This document shows positions 23,301 to 34,710 of a stretch of DNA of 64,000 nt, in pieces (the stretch's first letter is position 1; every line of letters begins with the position of its first letter). Source of the DNA: Mesorhabditis belari (taxonomy: Eukaryota; Nematoda; Chromadorea; Rhabditida; Rhabditidae); the NCBI GenBank assembly GCA_958450365.1, contig CAUEEP010000888.1, positions 124,501 to 188,500 on the forward strand, given 5' to 3'. The position numbers were made by a program, and so were the translations under genes. The notes below the pieces were generated by a model that saw nothing but the letters and a program-made list of their open reading frames with translations, did no database searches and was not told where the DNA came from.

Positions 23301-26300
23301 TAACCTGCTCGAAAAACAGTTTGAATCTTATTTACAGTCAATATTATGCAGCAATGAGCCTCGATCTCTCAATTCCTTTATTTTTAATCTCTTAATCCTC
23401 TATCCCATATCTCATTTCTCTTCACCGCTCACCTGTTTAGCTGCCACTAATTGTGGGCAATCAATCGGCGCACCGGCTGCCCTCAACTCGGCGAAACGAC
23501 GCTCGAATTGCTCCCCGGCGTCCAGCGTTTTATTTCGAATCTCGCGCACTTCAGATAGAACCTGAAAAAGTAAGGCTAACCGGAACTTGGTTAATAAAGA
23601 AGTGAAGCAATTGTCAAGAAAAAGTAGGGGATTGAAGGGATTGAACCGGAGAGGGGATTGAACCCTAGACCTTTTCCTTTCCGAGCAATTGCTCTAACCA
23701 CTAAGCTATCCAGTACCTTAACTTGCCATGAGAAAGGCTATAAGCCAAATTTGGATTGGATTCTTCTCATGGATAGCTCAATTTCTTCAAGCATCAATCA
23801 AGCATAAATCAATCAAAGCACCAATCAAGCTTCAAAGTTAGCCAAGCTACAGTAAAGTAATTCCAAATGATACCAACTACATTTGCACCTCAGCACAATA
23901 GGCTACAGTAACCGATTAAGTGAGCTACAGTAAACTGGAGCGACAATAACGAGCGGAACGGGAAACGATTTGTACACGACTTTATGATGATTTTACAGTA
24001 GCCACTCTTCACTCGACCCACCTGAATCTTTATCGCGCACATTTGCTGAATCGAGTACAAACGATGACCGTTGTGCAAATTCACACAACACTCCAAACAG
24101 GAAAAGTTCTAAATATCGAATTTTTAAAAGATTTAGATCAAAGACTCACCACACTACTCGTGTTCGCCGAGCATTCCTCGCAATGCCTTGCCAACTTGGC
24201 CAGATTCTTTGTGGTGACTTTTCGTTTGCAATCGAGACATCTAAATTTTGATCTTAGTTCACTTTTAATCTTAAATTCAGATAATTTCCTAAAAAATTTT
24301 TAAAATTTACCTTTTAATCGCGATTTTCTCCCGTTTACTCCCGGACAGCTTGCGCATTTCGTCGCCAAGAGTTAACTGAAATTAGTTTGCATATAGGTTA
24401 TAGTAATCCCAAATCATACTTTTATTAGATTTTAAAAAGCTTTCTACATTATATACCTTTATATTTTATATACTTTATATCTAAATGATACAACTACAGT
24501 AACTTAAACTTAGCCAAACTATCAAAAGGAAGTACCAAGCTACAGTAACCCAAAATATAGTTGACCTAAAGAACACAGTAAACTCAAAGCACAGCTCTAA
24601 AATAGAGCCTGAACCTAAGTCTAAGCCTAAGTCTAAACTTCCCTAGGGTTCTAATGAGCATCGCCAAGCGGGTGTGCCTTAGCCCCGGGAACTGGTTGAG
24701 ATCCAGAAAATGGGGGTTGAGCCCAAACCCAAATAGACTTAATGCGAGGCGCTAGCCTTCGCACTAAGTCCAAGCTACAATAACACCAGCTCTAAAATCA
24801 GCCAGGCTACAGTAATATCAAAGCTCATCTAGCCTAGCTACAGTCACTCACCTCTTTTGCGTGTTTCCTCTCCCGATCGATCTCCGAACTTTTCCATTTC
24901 TTTTTCTCTCCATTCCCTGCCTCCAATTTCTCTTCGAACCCACTCACATGGATTACGGTAATGTTGTTCAACTCGCGACCCTTTTGCACATTTTCGAGAA
25001 TTTCTGAAAGCTTACAAATTAAGGAATCCATTTACGTGAATAATGTCAAATCTCAAATCACTCACTGCATAAATCATAGTTTGTTGGCGCATGTTTTGCA
25101 GTGTTCGTCGAAAATTGTCGGCGACACGTCGGGCAATTGATCGAGTCCAATAAATAGTACTGGAATTAGGTCAAATTTTTGAAAATTCTCTAAACTAGGC
25201 TCCAAATTCTCCACTCTTTTCTGTTAAAGAACAAATTTGGCCCAAAATTTGCATAATCGCTACTTTATTGCACCCATTCTTCTTGCGTAAATTGGGAAGT
25301 ATATGGTCCCCTTGTGGGTGACTTGCCTACTAGAACCATTTTGTTACTTTGAAACAAGAGTATTTGCTTGCTTTTAAAATATAACCCACTTCTTGATGAC
25401 AGCACAAGCTGAAGAGACATTGAGAGCAAAAGTTGTGCCCACAAGGCAGGATTTTTGGTGGACGTTGCGTGGGTTGAAAGGGCTCGAGACACACCTGGAA
25501 ATGCTATCATTGCTTTCTATTTTTGAACATTTTTAATGGTGCCTGGCCTCGTTAAAGCTATGATAAGCCTGTTAACTGTTAGCACAAGTCTAACTGTCAA
25601 ACCAACTCCGACTTCTACAGCATTACAGTTAAAATGACAATCTTGTAGAAGTCTAATACCAGCCTAACAGCGGGTTTTTCTGGCTTGATGTTGTCCCCTG
25701 ACTCATAGCCGCCGTAGCGTAGCTAGTTATCTACGACCGCGTTGTCTACGACTGTCTCCGATTCCCCGTAGTGCCACTCAATTTTGATTTTCTTAATTTT
25801 TTATTTTAAATGGAATTTACATTTTAAGTATTTTTAAACAATTTCAATTTAAACAATTTCAGTTTTTTCGTCCAAAGACAAACGGACAAACCGACAAACA
25901 CCGCTCTTTATATATAATAGATTTTCTGTTGAAAAACTCTACACAACTAAACAAAAAGCAATTGCAAAAATACCTCGATTGCTAATTTTCGTATGCAAAC
26001 TTTCGCTATTTTCATCATTGATCAGCCGAAAAACCCACTTAACGGTGGGTTTAGTTTTTGTCACTGTGACGCAGTCAGGAGCGCGCTTGTCTACGGCACG
26101 GCCCACACGATCCGGGTTCGACCCCCTGTAGTGCCACTCAATTTTGACTTTCTAATTTTTTTATTTTAAGTGGCGCAACTACAATATATTCTAAGGTTTT
26201 CTAAAGAAGTTTTAGTTCTATTGGTCAAAACACGGCCGAGAAAATGCCCACACAGACAGACAGACACTGCTCTTTTATATGTTACGTCCGATCTAGAAGT

Positions 26301-26611
26301 GAAGTGTGGCCAAACGGTCGATCTAGAATCAAGCCGATCACTCTAAATCAGACGTCTGATCCAGACTTAGATTTAAAGTGATCGGCTTGATTCTAGATCG
26401 AACGTTTGATCTCACTTCACTCTAGATCGGACCTCCCATCTAGAATCAGTCTAGATCGGACGTAACCTACATATAGTAAATGTTTGAGTCAGAAGTTTTC
26501 AATCTCAAAGAGTTTCCTCACCTCACAAGAGACTGTTTCATCACCCTCGAAAAGAAACGAAACGAGTCGCCCAGATTTCGGCGAGATCGGCTCTATCATC
26601 ACTGGAGGCAT
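20333..26611 (-). CDS. TRIM-like RING/B-box E3 ligase candidate with a long helical C-terminal part
   Basis: Seventeen exons, all phase-consistent, give about 585 residues. Exon ends: 26522-26611, 25390-25494, 25066-25159, 24852-25003, 24311-24375, 24150-24240, 24022-24108, 23433-23561, 23157-23251, 22953-23065, 22156-22310, 22015-22106, 21872-21946, 21686-21788, 21511-21597, 20682-20780 and 20333-20458. A RING finger is split over exons 1-3: CEVCLEPF, then LPCGHNFCSQC, then NCPTCRRQF. A B-box-like cysteine/histidine group spans exons 6-7: CLDCKRK, HCEECS, CLECC and LHNGH. After it comes coiled-coil-like text (VLSEVREIRNKTLDAGEQFE) and about 300 mostly helical residues without a NHL, SPRY or ARF domain. 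RING/B-box proteins transfer ubiquitin; the substrate is unknown. The intron after exon 1 holds two SINE-like repeats and a palindrome, and the intron after exon 15 a MITE. Confidence 0.85.
20959..21490. mobile_element. Mariner-type MITE, about 530 bp, in a TRIM-like gene intron
   Basis: The inverted ends TTAGGCTGCCCAAAAAGTCT and AGACTTTCTAGAGAGCCTAA are followed by TA. About 35 bp of each end pair. The interior is related to 18619-19148 in reverse. Confidence 0.8.
22800..22930. repeat. Dispersed repeat shared with 63815-63945
   Basis: Both copies contain GGTACGGTAGCGTATCCACG followed by CTTTAGAAAGCGCG, a short self-complementary stretch, and then a GC-rich block and TCTAACTA. The copy here lies in a TRIM-like gene intron. 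Confidence 0.6.
23632..23735 (-). repeat. tRNA-like repeat
   Basis: On the minus strand, TAGCTTAGTGGTTAGAGCA (A-box and D-arm-like) is followed after about 30 bp by GGGTTCAATCCCCT (B-box-like). No acceptor stem pairs, so this is not a working tRNA gene. A related copy is at 45333-45400. Confidence 0.55.
23840..24850. repeat. Cluster of CTACAGTAA oligomers
   Basis: At least seven copies or one-base variants of CTACAGTAA occur in TRIM-like gene introns within 1 kb (near 23848, 23903, 23929, 24495, 24540, 24805 and 24839), plus a reversed form near 23996. The same word is scattered elsewhere in the window, and similar oligomers are known to be abundant in Caenorhabditis genomes. Confidence 0.6.
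24640..24760 (+). repeat. Possible degenerate tRNA-like segment
   Basis: GAGCATCGCCAAGCGGGTGT resembles a tRNA D-arm and A box. A matching B box is not clear. CTTCCCTAGGG just upstream resembles the CTAGGGAA ends of the TIR elements at 13654 and 28561. Confidence 0.3.
25690..25925 (+). repeat. SINE-like element with tRNA-related head, copy A
   Basis: The head GCCGCCGTAGCGTAGCTAGT and GATTCCCCGTAGTGCCACTC is followed by an AT-rich middle and a tail of GACAAACGGACAAACCGACA plus TATATATAATAGA. The same order of parts is seen in the neighbour at 26050-26280. It lies in the first intron of the TRIM-like gene. Confidence 0.55.
26050..26280 (+). repeat. SINE-like element with tRNA-related head, copy B
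   Basis: GTGACGCAGTCAGGAGCGCG and the B-box-like GGGTTCGACCCCC stand about 50 bp apart, followed by GTAGTGCCACTCAATTTTGA (shared with copy A) and a GACAGACAGACA tail with TTTATATG. The head looks like a tRNA without a paired acceptor stem. Confidence 0.6.
26281..26466. mobile_element. Near-perfect 186 bp palindrome
   Basis: The ends GTTACGTCCGATCTAGA and TCTAGATCGGACGTAAC are exact complements. Further inside, TCGATCTAGAATCAAGCCGA pairs with TCGGCTTGATTCTAGATCGA around a centre near 26355, and GATCTAGA-type words recur. It has no coding capacity. It sits directly after SINE-like copy B, in the first intron of the TRIM-like gene. Confidence 0.8.
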
Positions 26612-28560
26612 TTCTTTTGAGAGAAAAGGCCTAAAATTCGAGAAATTTTCAAGACAAAGAGTTCAAAAAGCCAAAAATGAGCAATAAATAATCCGACTAT
26701 GCAGATGAATCTTCTGTTTTCATTAAGATCACAAAGCAAAGACTTTCTTTGTGTTAATTTGAATGGCGAAAGGTCAATCGGGGACATTTCCGGGGAATTA
26801 ACATGGATTTGTAAGGAAAACGACCGAGCGGTCAATCTTTTGATGAAAAGAATGGATCATAAAAAGGCGATCTTAAAATTTTACGCTCAATTCACCCGAA
26901 ACATTGGAAGGATTTGAGTAATGGGAATTGGAGAAAGTTGAGCTTTTTGAGAAAAAATTGAGTTAACTTTTTGTAGGATTTGAAATCCTATAAAAAGTCT
27001 TTTTGTCCAATTTTTAAACTTCTTGGGTTGGTTGTCTTTGTGCGTACTTTTTTCCGCATTAAACCCTTAAATGCAGATATTCAATTCTTGACTTTTCTTT
27101 GAAGACACTTTCTAGATAGCATTCTGCTTATAGTTGGGCACAAAGTACATCAATTCCGAAATGGAATTATAATGTTGCCAGTGAAAACTAATCCTTTATC
27201 ACCGATCAATCTTTCCCACTTCCAAAAAAAAACAAAGCAAAACGTAAAGAAGATAAAATCAGCGGTGAATACAAGACAAAATGGTCATTGTCTGTGATCA
27301 CTTTGCCTAGAATTGCCATTGGGATTGCAGGTGTTCCTCTGTTTTCCCATTTTTTAGGACAATTTACTGAGATCTGTGAATTAGCTCACTAATCAAAGGT
27401 GTTAACCGATTGGATAAGAGAAAAGGAAAATTTCCCTTTTTTACCTAAGGTCACAATTTAGACGGAAGTTTATGGAAAGGGCACACTTGAAAAAGAAGAA
27501 ATTGCTTCGAGCAAGGGAAACATTTTGAAAACATTGATAATTCGGTTGATGAAATGGGACAATTACAAAATGGTTAAAATCCTTGAAGTGTTTATATATA
27601 ATACTTAAAGTTTATAATAGTTTAATAATAATATAATAGCTTTTTTAATACACAGAGGTAGTAACACCCTAAGAAACAGAAATTAATGGCGAAAAAGATT
27701 ACTGAATAAAAGAAATCCAATCAATTACCCACAAGAGATCTAGGTTATCTACTGTTTTTTAAAAAAACTCAAAGCTGTTTCATTCTATTAAATTTTTCGG
27801 CAGTAATTTCTACAATCTTGTAGCCCTGATTGAGAAAGAATTAGATACAAAGCTACTTGAGGCAATGTTTGATTCAAAAATTTGAATATAAAGTCCAAAT
27901 TCAAGCTCTCTGCTCATCTTTATGGATATTTCAGTCAAAATATTTGGAAACATTGGTTATTGGATCGATTGGATAGGTGAGATTCATAAAGATTTGAATT
28001 TAAAGAGAAACATTTGACTTTAAATTGAAAACAAATAGTTTGCTACTCTTTAGGTTTAACTATGAGATTTCAGGGTTGGTTTAGAATAACTTTCTAGAAT
28101 AAGAACAAATATTTTCTTCTTGTGAGAAAGGTAATAAAGCAAGGTTTAATTACAATTGATAAAACCACCAAAAATCAATGTGCCCATCGAAAACGCGAAA
28201 ATCCAATTGACCCGAGATCCACTTAAGTATCTCTGCGAAAAACAATGAATAGGCGATTCAAAGAAAAGATTCAAAACGGATGTCCTCAAGTGAATGGAAC
28301 TGGACTTAAGAAAAGAATGGTAGGCATATGTTTTTGAAGAGGGAAAGGAGGATGGGAGGAGGAAGAAGAAGGATTGTTGCGCATCCAATACTGTAATGAA
28401 GGGTGGTACTTGAGGGAAAAGGGGGGCGGGACACTTTATGGGACTCACAGCTTTGGAACTTACAAAAGTTGATATTTTTAAAGCTTCAGGTCTGAAGAGA
28501 CTATAATTTGAGCTTACAAACTTATCATTTGTTGGTTTTAGGGAACAAGGTGTGTGCTCA

Positions 28561-29004
28561 CTAGGGAACTGCTTAAACTTAGCATTGATTTGGGATAGTG
28601 AGACCTAGTGCAGAAACGCCACCATGAAATTCTAAGGGATACGTGTTTTTCAGTTTTACTCTATAGCATTCAGTTTTCGAGAAAAATCCTTTTCATGTTT
28701 GGGCACTTCTTGGAAAAACGGCGCCTCCGCAGTATGGCGCCGAATTACTTCTACAGAAAAGCGACCGAATGGTGTAGCGGATAGGGTGCTCGCCCCCTCG
28801 CCCGCTCACCGACCAACTGTCTCTGGTTCGAATCTCCTCACTGACAAAGTTTTGTTTTGCTAGAGCACAAAAACCAACTTTTAAAGTGTCAATAAACAGT
28901 AGTAAGCTAAAAAGGGCTCCTAGAAATAGCAAGAGATGACTCTATCCTAGATTCTGCGCTAGGTCCCATTTCCCAAATCGATGCAAGTTTGAGCAGTTCC
29001 CTAG
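28561..29004. mobile_element. TIR element with a tRNA-like core
   Basis: The ends CTAGGGAACTGCTTAAACTT and AAGTTTGAGCAGTTCCCTAG are flanked by TCA on both sides (28558-28560, 29005-29007). Within it, 28772-28855 carries an A-box-like TGGTGTAGCGG and a B-box-like GGTTCGAATCT about 50 bp later. A GGCGCC-rich block (AAAACGGCGCCTCCGCAGTA, near 28713) recurs inverted at 56470-56500. No protein is encoded. Confidence 0.75.
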
Positions 29005-32000
29005 TCAGTTTCAGAACTTTTCTAAAAGATTATGATGCTGATGAGGAGAGTTGTAACAGCTACTGATTTACGGTAACTCAATAGCTCGAATCGATATTGG
29101 AAAAGTTAAAATTAGCATCAAAATTCGTCACTTATCGAAAATCGAAATATTTTTGACCCGATTTAGCAACTTTTGTCAAATTTTAACTGAAATTTCTTTC
29201 TCAAATACCTTTTAAAAAATTTTCCATCATCTGTGTCGAAATTTTCAAAACGATTCCCCTCAATTTGAGACTCGATTTGTCATTTGTTCTCTCAAAAATT
29301 CTTGCTGACAGATGCGCGATTTGGATCGAGTAAAGAAAGGATAAAGAAAAAAAAGGATCAAATTACTGTATGACCCCAATTTTTTGGGACATTTCTTGCA
29401 TAAGATGAGCTCAAATTTCAGCAAAGATGTGTAAAAATAGGCAATTGTTAATGTCGACAAGGAATTAGGGAAGTTTCAAATGAATTTTAACAAGATTGTG
29501 GCAAAAGAACTGGGATTTTGTAAGATTTCATAGTTTCTGAACATAAGAAAGCCGAAAATCGAGTTTTTCTGCAAGTTTTAACCTCAAATCATTGGTTTCT
29601 CAAGCAGTCAGTCAGTCACCAAAAAGTTTTGAGTAACATTATGATCATGATGGGGCAATTCGCGAGAGATTTTATGTGTTGCCCTACATTTGTGTGGCTT
29701 TGACGGCACTTTTTGTGGTTGAATGGAAACGAGGCGCAAAAAACGGTTTGATTCACTAGCAAACACTGGTTTTGAGAAGAAAAAGAAGATGTTTATGCAT
29801 TTTATATCCTTTGAACGAATCCCGGAACTTTCTGGAGTCATAAAATCTTCTATAACGTCTGGAAAGGAATCTTTATAAAGATCTTCATAAAGATGACTCA
29901 GCTACAGTAATCCAACTAGTTTTCTAATCGGAAAAGATTACTGTAAGAGCAACTTAACCATAAAGATCTATTATCAATAAAGAATGGTTCTATTTTCTAT
30001 TATCAAAGATCCATAAAGATCTATTATCAAAGGAGAGCCAAGTCGAATTACGATAGCTGGAGCTTGTTTTAGCTAGTCTACCAAAATCTGTAAAAGACGA
30101 AATCTTAGAACAGAAATAATAAATTAAACCCATAGAAGTGTTGAAAAGTCAGATTTGATACTAAAAGATTCAAGGAAAACCATTAAAATCCTAGTCAATG
30201 AATCGAAACGTCAGTGTTTGAGACAGAGTTTTGTTGAAATTGACCACATAAAGTCTCTCCTTTTTATTCTTCCCTAATTTGCATTCAACCTTGATTTCAA
30301 TGGGGATTCTGAGAAAAACAAGGAAAAAGGGGAAATTGAGTAAAAAAAGAACTAGAACTATGAAAAGATGTGCTTTATACTTTCGAAGTACTCTTTTTGG
30401 TGCATGGAGTTTTCAATATCTCTTAAAAATGTGATGGTAGAATGGGAAAGCTTAGCTAAAATCGATCAAATAAAGCTAAATTTAGTTCAATTTGAGCACA
30501 AACTAGAATTTTGAAAATGGAAACAGATCCAAACACACAATTTCTGGCAGATTTGACTTCGAATGATCTAAGCCAGCTAGTAAGAAGCCAGTTGAAGAGA
30601 AATTAGTGCACCAGGACCTGTGAGTTTCCATTTCTGAGCATAAAACGATATCGAGTTCAACTTAAACCCAAAAACTTTTTCAATTCATTGAAAAGAATCT
30701 CCTTTTCAACGATATAGTAAACAGGAGATAGCGATCTCTGTGAGTAACCATTTTGTGAGTAAGATGAATTCAAAATCACCAAAAAAGAGATGTCCTTGTA
30801 AGAGAGAGTGAAAAGGGTGAAAAGTTCTGAGTCGAGAACAACCAAACAGCCACATTTTTTGCCCTGTTTTGAGTCTTTAAGAGGAACATAAGGAAAGGGA
30901 AGGGTTGAGGCGTGGCCGATCTCTCCCTTTCACCGCCTTTCCCTTGCCTCTTTTCTATCATCTCTGAAAGACTAAGCTGGTGCATTACTCCCAAAGATTA
31001 AGCTATGCACAACAATAGTCGGAAAACTAGTTACTAACTTTGCTTAAACTTTGATTGTCTTTATCTTTCTTGTTACTATTTTAACTTGTAATTCGTTGGT
31101 AAGCCTAATGAAGACCCAGATCGAATCGTGAACTGAGAATCTCGCAAAATGGTCTCAAGTAGATCTAGGAAGACTGGAAGCAGTAGAACGTGGAAATTGC
31201 TTGCAATCTTCTCTAGGCAATAAACCAAGTAATTTCCATAGAGAGCTGTATTTGTTGTACACATTTGTACTGTATAAAAATGCATGAAATAGGCAGCAAA
31301 CTGGATACAGTAACCCTTGAACTTCACTCTATTCTAATGGTTTGTGTATCTCTCTTTTTACTTTTCTATAGATTGATCCAGCTTAGAGATTCAACTATAC
31401 AGCAACAAGCCAACAAAATTGGTTTCAACAATTATCTAGAGAAAATAGATATTCGTTTTTAGTGGCTTGAACGATTGAAATAGAAATAATGGGTTTTTAG
31501 CTCAAAACGAGTTGAGGATAAGGTTTTTTGAGAAATCTCATTAGCCATTCAAAAAATCAACTTCAGTAGTAATCAGTTTTAACAATTGCGAATTGGTATT
31601 CAGACAAATGCCAAATCGTTACCATTTTCCCCTTCCCTACCCCCAAAAAGGCTAACTGTTTGCCAAATGCTTGAAAATTTCCCATTCATACGTTGACATT
31701 TCGCTAATTTCATGAGAGAAAACAAAATTTTTCCTTCGCAAAGCTGTACATTTGCTGAGTTTTGTTTGAAAAAAGCCAAAGATACGTGAACCATGCGAAA
31801 GTTTTCAATCAAAAATTTTAGTTTCAAAAGAATTTCCTCTTTTTTGCTGAATTTGCGGGAACTCTCACCAGCTAATCTGAGATTTCCTTTGTTCATAAGA
31901 CTATTGAATAGTGAGGGAATAGAAAAAAAAACGCAGAGAAGGTCAAATCCTTGGAAATTTCTTGGTCGAACTCCTAGGAATTCCAATGATTTTCAAGGAC

Positions 32001-32277
32001 GGCTTAAATGTTCAAAAAAGTTTGATCAGATTGGAAAAGTTTTGAATTTACAAGGCAGCTGGTAAATGAAAGATTTATAATGATCTTATTGTAATGGTCT
32101 TCGGGTATTTTATCCAGAACTGGAAATTGGGGTGACACTTATGAAATGCTGTCTTTAAAACTTTTATTATTGAAACAATAAACCTTTATTGGAAAATTTT
32201 TATACTTAAAAACGCTTAAGACCCACAAAACTCACAATCTTAATACTTTTTTATACTTGTGATAAAAACAAAAGATT

Positions 32278-32370
32278 TGGCGGCAAGCGGAATTGAACCC
32301 GCGAGCAAAAATGGCATGGATTTCGTAGTCTAGCACACTATCCCCTAGGCTGTCGCTGCTTTTACTGCCT
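32278..32370 (-). repeat. tRNA-like repeat
   Basis: On the minus strand, CAGCCTAGGGGATAGTGTGC is followed by CGGGTTCAATTCCGCTTGCC. The layout is that of a tRNA, but the outer arms do not pair and the anticodon arm is unclear. I treat it as tRNA-derived repeat DNA. Confidence 0.5.
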
Positions 32371-34537
32371 TTCGGCATGGCGCCGCCTTAAAGGTGAGAT
32401 GAATTTGCCCCTTTTGAAAGATCCATGCATTCACTTTGAGAAGTTTTCACCTTTCAAGTCAACTCAAGACTTTTCAGATTGGATTTGATCAAAGCAGAAA
32501 TAGTTTTACCTTGAATTTGCTCAGTTTAATAGTTATCAGTCAGTTTGAACAGAACTCTTATAGATTTCTATGCAAAACGAAGGGTTTTTATTCAATCTTG
32601 CTTCCCCTTAACCCTACTTTAAGTCAACTTTGAATGTCATTTTGTTAGCAAAAAGTATTTATAAGCATGCTGCTAAGTATTTGATGGAAAAAGTGGTACC
32701 TATTACAAGCTGTTACCTGTTTACTTATTAAAAACTAAAGCTATTACGCTATAGAACTGCTTGCAAGTTACGATCACTGAACAGTATGCAGTTGCGATCA
32801 TTGAACAGTGAGAGTATGCAAATCAGCCACTCCTTATCCGGCTCACAAACCCGTTATCCACTCCTCTCCTCTCTCATAAAATCCCGTCCAAATCTTCCCG
32901 ATAGCTAGCTGTTTACGATCTGCATCAACATCCCGCAAATGTAAGATTGAGGTAAAAAGTCTATGCTGTGTGAAACTTTCTGAGATCAGTCAGTCAGTCA
33001 GTGGCTATCAATAAATCGAAAACACGATCATAAAAGTACCGACTTCTTGTTGCCATAGGGGAAATTGGATATCGATGATCGAGTAGATAAAATGGATAAA
33101 CTTTGAAAGAAAACTTGGCTGATTGAGGGGATAAATTTAGCAAACAAAAGTATTTCAATCAATTCTCAGAGATTTTAAATTCATGGCTTAAGTCTGTCGG
33201 CAAAGTCCAAGCACTGTTCGTTGCCAAAAACTTGCCAAAACTTGCCTAACTTGTTTGCTTGAACAAGTTAGATCATTTAAATCATTTAAATCATTGAAAT
33301 CATTTGAAAATTCAATCTCAATTAGGTCATCCCCAAGTTCCCATGCTTTTTCAGCTCATGAAAAACGGATTCCCGACCTTTTTCTGAATGATGGACTTTC
33401 CCGGTTGTTGCGCCACTCATCCAAAGACAATTCGGCTCCTTTGTGACCAAAAACAGACAAAATATTACCCTTTTGAATGACAAAAAAAGATTTACCCCTT
33501 TCCCCCATCAATTATTTTTGCTCACTTTATGACCGGGGAAAGTCTTTTAACGTTTTTTGTAAGCCGGATTATCCGTTAAATGGCCTCAAGGACGTTTGTT
33601 GGTTAAAAAAAGGAAAGAAAGACTTTTAGGGCTTCAATATGATTCAATTGAGTGATGCAAAAGTTGGTGTTTGAATTTGAAAAGATTTAATGATTCGTTT
33701 AGGTACTGTAAATTCGGAAATCAATTCGGAAAAACTCAAAATCCTCAATTTGCATTTAAAAGCTCAAATTTGGCGTATTCAATCATTTTTTCGCAAGTTT
33801 TCACATTTAAAAGTTCACAAAAGAATTTCTGTAGGTACGGAAAGTCTTGAACGCATTGTTTTCCATAAATTCCCATCACCGAGTTCGATTCTCATTCAAT
33901 TTATCCCTTTTCCATGCCGCCAAGTTTTTCCTTTCTTCAAACTTTTGCTTTTACGCAATCTTTTGTCTCTGTTAGTTTCAAAACTGCCCTTAAATCTTTT
34001 GGATTACGGTAGCTGATCTGCAAACAATCGAAAATGGCGTAATTGGATAAACAAGTATCATGTACATGAAATAAAGAACACCGACAAAAGTCATTTGAAA
34101 AGGGAAATCGCGCAATCGATGAGTCGAGATGCAAAAGAGAGATTTGAGGTCGATTTTGGAGGGGAATGGTCAAATGTTTTTTAGAGAAAAAGCATTTCGA
34201 TCTGGATCTGGATTCTTGAAAATTCAAACATAACCTAGAATCGAGTAAATTTAATAAGTACTAACAATTTTGAAGTAAAGCAACACCAGTTTCATCGGTA
34301 AATCGAAAATCGTCACTTAAAATCCTCAATTTACTCCTTTAAGGGCCGTTATTTGGCTCAAGTTGCTCGAAAATTGGAATTGGAAAAACGCAAACAAAGC
34401 CGAATTTGAGAAATTGTTTCATTGGTGGATTTTTGTATATTTCTATTGTATTGTTTTTAGCTCCATAGATATTTTATAGCCAAAATTTGGTCCATAGTAA
34501 ATTCAAATAGCAAATGTAAGCATAGTAGATCGTAAAG

Positions 34538-34710
34538 ATGGGAGAATTCCAACCGAAACCTAATTCCACCAACGTTTTCCCAGCTTGTCTCTTGGCTAAT
34601 TGTTCTGAAATTTTGTTTACAAATAGAATTCTCTATAGACAAAATTTCAGAGCAATCGGCCAAGAAACGGAGAAAATGAAGGCGGAATTAGGTTGGAATT
34701 TTCCCTTGTC
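34538..34710. mobile_element. Hairpin MITE, family shared with 48425-48556
   Basis: Arms GGGAGAATTCCAACCGAAAC and its partner (GGTTGGAATTTTCCC) continue inward through AAATTTTGT and ACAAAATTTCAG to a centre near 34625. The second copy lies in an acyltransferase intron. Confidence 0.7.

Noticed and set aside
24600..24645. Interstitial telomere repeat
   Set aside because: CCTAAGTCTAAGCCTAAG resembles the nematode TTAGGC repeat, but only one unit is exact.
28561..29004. CACTA-type transposon
   Set aside because: The left flank reads CACTAGGG and the flanks duplicate 3 bp, but the right end reads CCCTAGTCA and not CTAGTG, so the element ends are CTAGGG and CACTA is coincidental.
31600..31986. 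128-codon minus-strand frame as a gene
   Set aside because: No motif, no signal peptide, no splice context and an overlapping opposite-strand frame. Low-complexity AT-rich composition explains it.
32985..33002. CRISPR-like or regulatory CAGT repeat
   Set aside because: It is a short microsatellite (four CAGT units); no spacers or longer repeats exist, and CRISPR is not expected in an animal genome.
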